In this document: positions 17,318-25,461 of the stretch, piece after piece | Numbering within the stretch: position 1 is the stretch's first letter | Layout of the letters: each line of letters opens with the position of its first letter | NCBI GenBank assembly: GCA_963705495.1 | Contig: CAVPJQ010000012.1 | Span: forward strand, 186,001-250,000 | DNA from: DATBVX01 sp963705495 | Lineage (GTDB): Bacteria; Pseudomonadota; Gammaproteobacteria; Steroidobacterales; Steroidobacteraceae | Length of the DNA stretch: 64,000 nucleotides | Reading direction: 5' to 3' | Made by a program: the position numbers and the translations under genes | Notes under the pieces: model-generated | Told to the model about the DNA's origin: nothing | The model's input: the letters and a program-made list of their open reading frames with translations, nothing else | Database searches by the model: none

Positions 17318-18538
17318 CTATGCAGCTCGCACGCGCACGGTCTCGCCGATCGTATTCATGATGTAGCGCAGCTGGTCGTAGTCGGGATGGCGGACTCGCA
17401 TCCACGCGTTCGCCATGTATCCAGCTTCGACGGGTTGCGTTGGCGTGCCCGCAGGCGGCAGGTGCGCGGCGACGATGCACTCGCCGAACTCGCGCCCGAT
17501 ACGATCCATACCCTCGTAGCCGGAGATGCGCCCATCCCGATCCGGGCGCAGCGCGATCATGCCGCAGGCATAGCGGCGTGAGGGCCGCTGGCCGATACGG
17601 CCGTGAACCAGCGCCATCGCCCATTCCCGATAGATGTCGAAATCATTGCCCGCGTTGTAGACGTCCCATTGGCCTACGCCCGGCGGTCGGCAACCGATTT
17701 CCGAGAACTTCAGACCCTTGGGCCCGAAAAACCATTCCATGTGGGTGGCCGAACTCCCGATGCCAAGCGCCTTGATGACCTTGCGCGCGAGCAGCTTCAC
17801 CTCGGTGTAACCCGGTGCGTCGATGCGGTTGGTCGAGACGATCTGTGGCGATATCCAGCGTTCGCGCATCGCCTCGAGCACGTTCGGGTAGTAGTGGCTG
17901 ATGAACTCGTGCACGACCTCGCCACGAATCGTGAGCGTGTCGAGAAATCCCTCGTGTCCCTCGATGAATTCCTCCACGGCGACCGACTGGCCACGATCGA
18001 TCGCAAACTCGCGGATCGCGCGCTCCAGCTCGGCGTCATTCGAGACCTTGGTGGTCCCCGAAGCACCAGCTCCCGCGCGCGGCTTGAAGATGAGCGGGTA
18101 GCCAACCCGGGCGGCAAACTCGCGCGCAGCCTGCGGCGATTCAACGCTGCTCGATTGCGCGCAGGACACGCCGGACGCGCGCAGCGCCTCTTTCATCGAT
18201 GGCTTGTCGCGACATAGCCACGCGGTCTGCACGCTGGTGCCGGGGATCCCGCAGGCTTCGCGGACCTTGGCGGTGGGCATGATGTGCGCCTCGACCGTCG
18301 CCTCGAGACGATCGACCCACACGCGCTTCTGAATGCGGCGCACGGCTTCGAGCATTGAGGGCTCATGCACGACCGATTGGACCTGCTCGTAGTCCGCCAG
18401 CCAATGACGCAGCTCGCCATCGAGATAGGCGATCGGCCGCTCGCCGATGCCTACGACGCGCGCGCCCACAGAGTGCAGGCCGCGCACGAATTCGCGCTGG
18501 TTATGCGGAAATGCAGGCTCGACGAAGATGACGTTCAT
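17318..18538 (-). CDS. ATP-grasp domain protein coupled to glgA (paralogue 1)
   Basis: 406 residues. ATP-grasp enzymes use ATP to join a carboxylate to an amine, thiol or similar acceptor through an acyl-phosphate. A Rossmann-like N-terminal part (NVIFVEPAFPHNQREF) leads into the ATP-grasp core, with LIFKPRAGAGASGTTKV (phosphate/adenine-binding lysine), VEEFIEGHEGFLDT, THMEWFF and the metal-binding EIGCRPPG. Substrate is unknown. The start overlaps the stop of glgA by four bases, so both are likely co-translated. It is clearly paralogous to the divergent ATP-grasp gene at 20087-21304: both share GIPG, RDK, GAG, WISPQ, THMEW, RPPG and DFD-REWA in the same order and spacing. I know of no described role for such proteins in glycogen metabolism. 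Confidence 0.9.
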   Translation of the reverse strand: MNVIFVEPAFPHNQREFVRGLHSVGARVVGIGERPIAYLDGELRHWLADYEQVQSVVHEPSMLEAVRRIQKRVWVDRLEATVEAHIMPTAKVREACGIPGTSVQTAWLCRDKPSMKEALRASGVSCAQSSSVESPQAAREFAARVGYPLIFKPRAGAGASGTTKVSNDAELERAIREFAIDRGQSVAVEEFIEGHEGFLDTLTIRGEVVHEFISHYYPNVLEAMRERWISPQIVSTNRIDAPGYTEVKLLARKVIKALGIGSSATHMEWFFGPKGLKFSEIGCRPPGVGQWDVYNAGNDFDIYREWAMALVHGRIGQRPSRRYACGMIALRPDRDGRISGYEGMDRIGREFGECIVAAHLPPAGTPTQPVEAGYMANAWMRVRHPDYDQLRYIMNTIGETVRVRAA

Positions 18539-19998
18539 GTGCCCACCAATCGCGAGTACAGGTCAACGTACTGCGCACCCTGCTTCTCCCACGAAAAATC
18601 CTGCGCCATGCCATTGAGCATGAGGCGCGTCCACGCAGCGCGATCCTGGTACACGTCGATCGCCGCATTGATCGCCCAGGCGGCCGCCTGCGGAGTGTAG
18701 TCGTTGAAGAGAACACCGGTGCCCGTTCCGGCATCGGGATCGTACAGCTGAACGGAATCGGCCAGGCCTCCGGTACGGCGCACGATCGGAACCGTGCCGT
18801 ACTTGAGGCTATACATCTGGTTGAGCCCGCAGGGCTCGTAGAGCGAGGGCATCAGGAACATATCGCTCGCCGCCTCGATCAGGTGCGCGAGCTTCTCGCT
18901 ATAGCCGCGATGAAACACGATCTTGCCGCGGTGCGCGCGCTGCAGGTTGGTGAAGAATTCCTCGAAGCGCAGCTCTCCGCTCCCAAGAACGACGGCGCGC
19001 AGATTGCGATTGGCGAGCACGCGGGGGAGCGCGTCGAATAACAGGTCGATCCCTTTCTGCACCGTCATGCGGGTGATCATGCCGAGCAGTGGCACACGCC
19101 GTCCGAGCTCGAGCTTCAGCGTCCGCATCAGGAATTGTTTGATCCGCGTCTTGCCGGCAAGATCTTCGGCGCTGTAGTGATGCGGCAGATGAGGATCGGT
19201 GGCCGGGTTCCAAACCGAGTAGTCGACGCCGTTGAGAATGCCGATGACAGCCGCGCCCCGCGCCCGCAGCGCGCCCTGCAGACCCATGCCGTACTCGTCG
19301 GTGCAGATTTCGTGCGCATAGGTCGGACTCACTGTCGTGATCACGTCGGCGAAGAGGATGCCATGCCGCAACGAGTTGATGCGCCCGGAGCGGAGCTCGT
19401 CTTGATGCAGCAGATGCTGGGCGTCACCCAGGCTGAGATCGCCTGCCGAGCCCGCAGGGAAGATTCCCTGGTAGCCGATGTTGTGAATCGTCAGGACGGT
19501 GCGAGTCTCGGCAAACAGCCGGTCCCAGGCGTAGACGGAGCGCAGATACAGGGGCGCGAAAGCGGTGTGCCAGTCGTTGCAGTGAAAGATCTGCGGTGCG
19601 AATCCGCCACGCTGGCAGCTTTCGATTGCGGCGCGCGTCAGCAGGAGAAACCGTAAGTGCTCATCGGCTCCGGCGCTGTAGATTCCGGGGCGGTTGTACA
19701 GAGCGGGGCAGTGCACGAGATTGACGGAGAGTGAAGAGCCTGGCAGTCGCGCGGTGACAATAGAAAACGTGTAGCGGTGAGTGCCGAGTGCAACCGGCAC
19801 GTCCTTCAGACCCTCGAGTGGCACTAGGTCGAGCGCGCTGGTGTCGATGCTCGAGTAAAAGGGCAGGAACAGGCGCACATCGTGTCCCTGGCCATGCAGA
19901 TAGCGCGGCAGGGCACTCGACACATCGGCAAGCCCGCCGGTCTTCGCCAGGGGTGCGACCTCCGAGGCGACGAAACAGATTCGCAGTGGCGCAGGCAT
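18535..19998 (-). CDS. glgA: glycogen synthase (ADP-glucose type)
   Basis: 487 residues, GT5. It elongates alpha-1,4-glucan from ADP-glucose. The N-terminal ADP-glucose-binding motif is intact (VAPLAKTGGLADV, KTGGL). HCNDWHTAF, TIHNIGYQGIF and LNGVDYSVWNP follow. The C-terminal Rossmann domain carries ITRMTVQKGIDLL and the catalytic Glu region SLYEPCGLNQMYSLKYGTVPIVRRTGGL. The length is typical. Its stop overlaps the start of ATP-grasp paralogue 1, and its start faces the second ATP-grasp gene. It is separated from glgC by the malQ operon and the LEA lipoprotein and lies on the opposite strand. Confidence 0.97.
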   Translation of the reverse strand: MPAPLRICFVASEVAPLAKTGGLADVSSALPRYLHGQGHDVRLFLPFYSSIDTSALDLVPLEGLKDVPVALGTHRYTFSIVTARLPGSSLSVNLVHCPALYNRPGIYSAGADEHLRFLLLTRAAIESCQRGGFAPQIFHCNDWHTAFAPLYLRSVYAWDRLFAETRTVLTIHNIGYQGIFPAGSAGDLSLGDAQHLLHQDELRSGRINSLRHGILFADVITTVSPTYAHEICTDEYGMGLQGALRARGAAVIGILNGVDYSVWNPATDPHLPHHYSAEDLAGKTRIKQFLMRTLKLELGRRVPLLGMITRMTVQKGIDLLFDALPRVLANRNLRAVVLGSGELRFEEFFTNLQRAHRGKIVFHRGYSEKLAHLIEAASDMFLMPSLYEPCGLNQMYSLKYGTVPIVRRTGGLADSVQLYDPDAGTGTGVLFNDYTPQAAAWAINAAIDVYQDRAAWTRLMLNGMAQDFSWEKQGAQYVDLYSRLVGT

Positions 19999-20086
19999 GC
20001 GCGATCAGTGTAACAAGCCTAAACTGCTGCAAAAGGGCAATGCCGCGGCCGCCAGGTCGCCGGCCAGAAAGCTAGAGAGCGAAAGC

Positions 20087-21304
20087 GTGGTCATCCTGCT
20101 CATTTCTCCGGGTTATCCGGCCGACATGCCTCAGTTCACGCGTGGCCTCGCGGAGGTGGGCGCGACAGTGCTGGGCGTGGGCGATCAGGCGCCGAGCGCG
20201 CTACCCGATCTCGTACGCAAGTCGCTCACCGGGTACCTGCACGTGCGTTCGCTGTGGGATGAAGCCGCGGTCGCCGAAGAACTACGCAATTGGCTGCGTG
20301 GCCGGCCGCTCGATCGTATCGAGTGCCTGTGGGAACCGGGCATGGTGCTGGCTGCGCAACTGCGCGAAGCACTCGGCATCCCCGGGCTCGACGTCCAGCA
20401 GACGCTGCCGTTTCGCGACAAGGAACGCATGAAGCAGGTGCTGGATGCTGCCGGCATCCGCACGCCGCGCCATGTTGCCGCGAATAGCGTGGCGCAATGC
20501 TGGGAGGCAGCGGAGGGCATCGGTTTTCCGCTGATCTTGAAGCCGATTGCGGGCGCTGGTTCGGCCGATACCTATCGTGTCAACGATGCCGACGAGCTGC
20601 GCGACGCGCTGTCGCGCTTGCGGCACATCCCGCTCGTGAGCGTAGAGGAATTCGTCGACGGCGAAGAATTCACCTTCGACACCGTAACGATCGACGGGCG
20701 CATCGCCTACTACAACATCGCCTGGTATCGGCCACGTCCGCTGATTGCGCGCTCCAACGAATGGATCAGTCCGCAGGTCATCGCGTTACGTAACGTGGAG
20801 CAGCAGGATCTCGCAGGTGGGGTGCGCATGGGACACGATGTCATCCGCGCGCTCGGCTTTCAGACCGGGTTCACGCACATGGAGTGGTATCGCAAGGCGG
20901 ACGGCGAAGTCGTGTTCGGAGAAATTGGCGCGCGCCCGCCGGGTGCGCACCAGGTCGACCAGATGAACTTCGCCTGCGACTTCGACGTGTTCCGCGAGTG
21001 GGCGAATGCGGTTGCGCGCGGCCGCTTCGACACGCAGATCGAGCGCCGCTACAACGTCGCGACGATCTACAAGCGCGCACAGGGTACCGGGCGTATTCGT
21101 GCGATCGCAGGTCTGGAGGCGCTTCAGCGCCGGTTCGGCTCAGCCGTCGTCTGGAATACCCTGCTGTCGATCGGCGCGCCGCGACGCAACTGGCGCCAGA
21201 CGCTGGTCTCCGATGGGTTCATCATGCTGCGCCATCCGGATCTCGGCGCGACGCTCGAAATGGCCGATGCCGTCGGGACCGATCTGCAACTCTATGCAGG
21301 CTAG
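20087..21304 (+). CDS. ATP-grasp domain protein divergent from glgA (paralogue 2)
   Basis: I prefer the GTG at 20087, giving 405 residues starting MVILLISPGYPADM. This matches the N-terminus and length of the paralogue at 17318-18538. An upstream in-frame ATG at 19997 would overlap the glgA start and add 30 unfamily-like residues. The ATP-grasp core is clear: LILKPIAGAGSADTYRV, VEEFVDGEEFTFDT, WISPQ, THMEWYR, FGEIGARPPGAH and DFDVFREWAN. Substrate is unknown. A pair of closely related ATP-grasp proteins embracing glgA suggests two successive or alternative ligations, or a heteromeric complex, tied to glucan or storage metabolism. That is inference. Confidence 0.88.
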   Translation: MVILLISPGYPADMPQFTRGLAEVGATVLGVGDQAPSALPDLVRKSLTGYLHVRSLWDEAAVAEELRNWLRGRPLDRIECLWEPGMVLAAQLREALGIPGLDVQQTLPFRDKERMKQVLDAAGIRTPRHVAANSVAQCWEAAEGIGFPLILKPIAGAGSADTYRVNDADELRDALSRLRHIPLVSVEEFVDGEEFTFDTVTIDGRIAYYNIAWYRPRPLIARSNEWISPQVIALRNVEQQDLAGGVRMGHDVIRALGFQTGFTHMEWYRKADGEVVFGEIGARPPGAHQVDQMNFACDFDVFREWANAVARGRFDTQIERRYNVATIYKRAQGTGRIRAIAGLEALQRRFGSAVVWNTLLSIGAPRRNWRQTLVSDGFIMLRHPDLGATLEMADAVGTDLQLYAG

Positions 21305-21333
21305 CTCCACCTTTTGATCGCGGTGCATCTCGC

Positions 21334-22656
21334 TCACGTGGCACTACGCCCGGCAGCGAGGTCGATCGGCTGGCCGTGCCCGGGCCGGGTCGCCGGTTGC
21401 GGGACCGCTCCGATGTGCTTCGCGAACCGGTAGGGGCCGAGCAGCAGGTAGATCAACGCCGCAATGGCCAGGCCAACGACCGTCGCCCAGATCAGGACGT
21501 CGTAGGAACCGGTCGCCTCGCGGATTCGGCCGGTGACGGGAGCTGCGATGCCGAACAGCAGCGCCATCAGCGCCATCTGCACCGCGAACACAGTCGTGAA
21601 CGAGCGCAAGCCGAAGTAGCGGGTGTGGAAGAACTGCCCCATCGGCCGATGCGCGCCGAAAGAAAAGCCGAAGAGCGCCGCCGCCACGTAGAGCCAGGTG
21701 AGGCCGCCGTCGGAGGCGGAGATGCGCCCCAGGATGATGAAGGACGCCACCGAGCAGAGCGTGAAGGGCACCGACACCTTGGCGGTGTCGATCCGGTCGA
21801 GGATGATTCCGCCCACGATCGTGCCGATGGCGCCGGAAATGGTGAACACGGAAAGGTATGTCGCTGCGTTTGCGGGCGTAAATCCTCGCTCGCCGAGCAC
21901 CGGGACGAGAAACGTCATTAATCCGTTGCCCGGCACCGCCGCAAACAGGATGGCGGCGATGATCAGCCAGTACGTGCTGGTGCGGAACACCTCACGCGCC
22001 GTGAGTCCTTCGAGCTCGGGGATCGCCGGTTGAGCCGTTCGCTCACGGCGTGCGAACAGTCGCCGCGAACCACCGACAGCGCCCGGCTCCTCCAGCGTGA
22101 AATAGAGCAGCGGCACGAGCGCGAGGATCGTAAGACCCATGATGACGAACAGGCCTCTCCAGCCGAAACGCTCGATCAGCGACTGGATGAGCTGTGGCAG
22201 GAAGGCGGCGGCGAGACTCGACTCGAGACCGAACAGAGCGAGCGCCTTGCCGCGGTGCTGCGTGAACAGCGCCGTGAGCACCTTGGCGTAGCCGATCGCA
22301 GTCGTGCCGAAGAAGCCGAGGAGTCCAAAGCCCAGGTAGAAATGCCACAGCTCCTGCGTGAACGAAATCGCGATCGTGATCAGGCCCACCATCACCGTGC
22401 CGCCGATGATCATCAGCCGCACGCCGGTGCGATCGACCAGGTAACCGAGCAACGGAGCCACCAGGCCGCCGCACCACATGAGCGCCGTGGTGGCATAACC
22501 GAATTGCGTCGGCGTCCATTTGAACTCGGTGGTGATCGGCACGAATGCCAGCGTCAGCGCCATCATCGGCAGCAGGCTGCTCGCGAACATCTGCCCGAGC
22601 AGGATCGCGCCCGCGATCTTCATCTTCCGGGGGGAGAAATCGGACTCGATCTGCAT
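21334..22656 (-). CDS. MFS transporter
   Basis: I take the ATG at 22656, giving 440 residues. The upstream frame to 22746 overlaps the divergent lipoprotein gene and is unlikely to be used. About 12 hydrophobic segments lie in two six-helix halves, with the MFS signature loop LGYLVDRTGVRLM after helix 2 and the corresponding GGIILDRIDTAKV in the second half. The overall look (long central loop with GGSRRLFARRERT, ALFGLESSL, FGAHRPMGQFF) recalls monocarboxylate/oxalate-formate-type carriers. The substrate is not determinable. The gene is divergent from the lipoprotein at 22738. Confidence 0.88.
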   Translation of the reverse strand: MQIESDFSPRKMKIAGAILLGQMFASSLLPMMALTLAFVPITTEFKWTPTQFGYATTALMWCGGLVAPLLGYLVDRTGVRLMIIGGTVMVGLITIAISFTQELWHFYLGFGLLGFFGTTAIGYAKVLTALFTQHRGKALALFGLESSLAAAFLPQLIQSLIERFGWRGLFVIMGLTILALVPLLYFTLEEPGAVGGSRRLFARRERTAQPAIPELEGLTAREVFRTSTYWLIIAAILFAAVPGNGLMTFLVPVLGERGFTPANAATYLSVFTISGAIGTIVGGIILDRIDTAKVSVPFTLCSVASFIILGRISASDGGLTWLYVAAALFGFSFGAHRPMGQFFHTRYFGLRSFTTVFAVQMALMALLFGIAAPVTGRIREATGSYDVLIWATVVGLAIAALIYLLLGPYRFAKHIGAVPQPATRPGHGQPIDLAAGRSAT

Positions 22657-22737
22657 AGGTGCAGTCACGGTCGCCTGTTGCTGTTGTAGTGCTAAAGTAT
22701 GCAGCGGCAGCGGTAACGCGAATCGACCGACAGCGAA

Positions 22738-23829
22738 ATGACCCACGCGAGACTTGCCTCGGCACTGGCGGCCTTTGTGCTGGCGGGGCTCACATCTTGC
22801 GGCGGCAATGATTCGACCGCTTCAGATCCTCGACCCTCCACACCCACGACGCGTACCTGGCGCATGGGCTTCTCGTCGATTCCACCGCGCTTCACCACCG
22901 CGGCCGTCATTCAAGGCATCGATTTGTGGAGCACGCGCGCCGAGCTCGCCGCCATCCATGAAGAGCTGCCGTGGCGGGATCTGCTTTCCGGGATGTCGCC
23001 GGATGCGATTCTCGATCGCGACAAGGTGCAGCTCGTGAACTATCTGCGCGGCAAGGGGCTGCTGTTGTATTTCATGGCCGATCTCACCGATGGCCTGTCG
23101 CGGGGCGAGGAAGCGCCGCAGTTGCGCGCGCTCGGCCGCAGCCTCACCGAGCCTGCTGTGCAGCAGGCATACCGCGACTATGTGCTTGCGGTCGCGCGCA
23201 AGCTCAACCCGGAGTTCATCGGCCTCGCGGCCGAGACCAACCTGATTCGTGCTGCGGCCCCGCGCACGCTCTATGACGCCGTGGTGCGCGCTGCGAATGA
23301 CGCCGCAGCGGATCTGCTTGCCGCAGGCGCCAGCGGAGCGCTGATATTCAGCGTGCAAGTCGAGACTGCGTGGGGCGTGCTGGGCGGGCCCGGCACGTAC
23401 GCCGGCATCGAAACGGATTTCACCGACTTCCCATTCGTGCAGATGCTCGGGCTGTCATCCTACCCGTACTTCAGTTTCGCGCAGCCTGAGGATATTCCTG
23501 CCAACTACTACAGCCGGCTGCTGAACGGCCGCACGCTGCCGGTGATGGTAGTCGAGGGCGGATGGACGAGTGCGGCGGTCGGCAACGTGCGCTCTTCTCC
23601 CGAGCTGCAGGCGCGCTACGTGACGCGCCACGCGCAGTTGCTGGACTCTATCCGAGCGCGCGGCCTGATCCAGCTCGTGTTTGCCGATATCGACCTCGCA
23701 ACGGTTCCGCCTCCGGTGCCACCGAATCTGCCGCTGTTCATCAGCATCGGCTTGACGGACAGCGACTTTCAAGCCAAGCCGGCGCTCGCTGCGTGGGATG
23801 CGCTGTTCGCGATGCGGCACGTGCAATAG
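22738..23829 (+). CDS. putative TIM-barrel (glycoside-hydrolase-like) lipoprotein
   Basis: 363 residues. The lipoprotein signal has lipobox LTSCGGND (Cys about 21). The mature part looks like a beta/alpha barrel in the manner of GH53/GH-A proteins: RMGFSSIPPRF, LLLYFMADLTDG, NPEFIGLAAETNLI (Glu where a barrel acid often sits), ALIFSVQVETAWG, LGLSSYPYFSF and LPVMVVEGGWTS (second candidate acid). This suggests a glycosidase-like fold, but neither substrate nor activity is established. The next gene starts 10 bases downstream on the same strand, so the two lipoproteins are probably cotranscribed. Confidence 0.7.
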   Translation: MTHARLASALAAFVLAGLTSCGGNDSTASDPRPSTPTTRTWRMGFSSIPPRFTTAAVIQGIDLWSTRAELAAIHEELPWRDLLSGMSPDAILDRDKVQLVNYLRGKGLLLYFMADLTDGLSRGEEAPQLRALGRSLTEPAVQQAYRDYVLAVARKLNPEFIGLAAETNLIRAAAPRTLYDAVVRAANDAAADLLAAGASGALIFSVQVETAWGVLGGPGTYAGIETDFTDFPFVQMLGLSSYPYFSFAQPEDIPANYYSRLLNGRTLPVMVVEGGWTSAAVGNVRSSPELQARYVTRHAQLLDSIRARGLIQLVFADIDLATVPPPVPPNLPLFISIGLTDSDFQAKPALAAWDALFAMRHVQ

Positions 23830-23839
23830 CGAGGGCGCG

Positions 23840-25408
23840 ATGTTCGCTCTGATATCGAGGATCTCTCTCTGCCGCGCCGTCCTCTGCGGCTCGACACTGC
23901 TGGTGGCTCTGTCGATCGTTTCATGCGTACCAGCTCCGCCGCCAACTGCGGGAGAGCAGCCACGTAGCGTAGTGGTTGGGCCGAGCGATGCACGACGCGA
24001 GACGCGACAACGCTTTCTCGAGATGTTCGCCCGGACCTATTTCCCGGGCCGTACCGGACAGCTGGTCATCGTGCCGCGCGAGGGCGACTTCATCACACGG
24101 CCCGATCCCGACGTGACTTTCATGCATGGCTCGCCCTGGGCGTACGACGCCTTCATTCCACTCATGTTCGTGGGTCCAGCAGTGAAAACGGGCGAGTACT
24201 CGATGCCGGCTGCGCAGCAGGATGTAGCGCCAACGCTGGCGGCTGCGCTCGGCACGCGTATGCCGCCAACCGCGACGGGTCGCGTGCTGCCGATCCTGCA
24301 GTCAGACTTCGTGCCGCCGAGAGTGGTCATGCTGCTGGTTCTCGACGGGATGCGCCGTGACTACTTCGATCGCTATGCCGCGTCCATGCCGACGCTCACT
24401 GCGCTGCGCGAGCGCGCTGCCTGGTTCAGCCAGTCAAGCGTGAATTTCTTCCCCACCAACACTTCGGTAGGGCATGCGACGCTCGCCACTGGAGCGGATC
24501 CTCGTGTGCATGGCATTACCGGCAACAATATCTATGACCGCGTACAACGCCGCCGCCACGACATGTTCGAGGGCGGAACTCCCGGAGACCTGGTGGCGAT
24601 GACCCTTGCGGATGTGTGGCAACTCGAGACGGCCGGGCGCGCCATCATCGTTGCGCAGGGCACTGTCGAACGCGCGGCAATACCGCTCGCGGGGCATGGG
24701 AGCTGCCAGCTGAATGGGTCACCCGTCATTCTCGCGAGCTATAGCCCGCAGAGCGGCGACTGGAATGCGAACTCCGCGTGCTTTCGGCTACCGCTCTACC
24801 TCAAGGAACAAAACGCGCGAACGGTGTGGCCAAGCAGCGGGCAATGGCTGGGACACAAGATCGATTCGACGGCGGCGGTGCGGTATTCCGCGCTCTTTCC
24901 ACGGTTCGAGGCCGATGCGATGACCGCGATGATCGAGCATGAGCCGCTGGGAAAAGACGATGTTGCGGATCTCATCCTGATGAACTTCAAGGTCGCGGAC
25001 TTTGTCGGCCACAGGTACGGCCCGGATTCGAATGAGCTGCGCGTGACGCTCGGCGAAATGGACCGCGAGATCTCGCGGATGCTGCGCGCGCTCGAGGACA
25101 AGGTCGGGAAGGACTACCTGCTCGCCGTGACGGCCGACCATGGAATGCCTTCCGAGCCGTCCTCACCCGATCGGCGGCATTTCGCGCCAGCGCTCGTCGA
25201 CCTGCTCCACGAGAGGTTCGACCCGGAAGGGAGGCATCTCGTGACCCTCTATGAGCCCGAAAACAGCCAGATTTTTGTCGACGCTGACCGTCTCACACAG
25301 CTCGGATTGACGCTGCACGATCTCGCTCGTTTTCTCGAATCGCAGCCGTTTGTCTTTGCGGTGTTTACCGAGGACGAGGTGCGGAGCGCAGCGCAGACGG
25401 CGAAGTGA
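23840..25408 (+). CDS. alkaline phosphatase superfamily lipoprotein, apparently circularly permuted
   Basis: 522 residues from the ATG at 23840 (ribosome site GAGGG), with lipobox SIVSC. It is a member of the type I phosphodiesterase/PafA-like phosphatase group. The usual N-terminal strand and first metal Asp (LLVLDGMRRDY, D169) begin only near residue 162. The nucleophile Thr lies in PTNTSVGHATLATG (T208), then D387/H391 (DFVGH) and D433/H434 (TADHG). The piece that normally ends these enzymes, with the last zinc His (HGSPWAYD, H96) and DVAPTLAAALG...GRVL, sits before the nucleophile domain at residues 55-150. All metal ligands of PafA-type enzymes are thus present, but the last segment comes first. 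The far C-terminus stops where that segment would normally continue. The substrate is unknown; likely a phosphomonoester or diester in the periplasm. Confidence 0.85.
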   Translation: MFALISRISLCRAVLCGSTLLVALSIVSCVPAPPPTAGEQPRSVVVGPSDARRETRQRFLEMFARTYFPGRTGQLVIVPREGDFITRPDPDVTFMHGSPWAYDAFIPLMFVGPAVKTGEYSMPAAQQDVAPTLAAALGTRMPPTATGRVLPILQSDFVPPRVVMLLVLDGMRRDYFDRYAASMPTLTALRERAAWFSQSSVNFFPTNTSVGHATLATGADPRVHGITGNNIYDRVQRRRHDMFEGGTPGDLVAMTLADVWQLETAGRAIIVAQGTVERAAIPLAGHGSCQLNGSPVILASYSPQSGDWNANSACFRLPLYLKEQNARTVWPSSGQWLGHKIDSTAAVRYSALFPRFEADAMTAMIEHEPLGKDDVADLILMNFKVADFVGHRYGPDSNELRVTLGEMDREISRMLRALEDKVGKDYLLAVTADHGMPSEPSSPDRRHFAPALVDLLHERFDPEGRHLVTLYEPENSQIFVDADRLTQLGLTLHDLARFLESQPFVFAVFTEDEVRSAAQTAK

Positions 25409-25461
25409 GCCGCCACGCGGCGCCATATACAATTCAGGGTTTCCGTGAAGGAGCAGCAGTC

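Noticed and set aside
19997..20086. ATG at 19997 as start of the second ATP-grasp gene
   Set aside because: It overlaps the glgA start and adds 30 residues without similarity to the paralogue; the GTG at 20087 gives matching N-termini.
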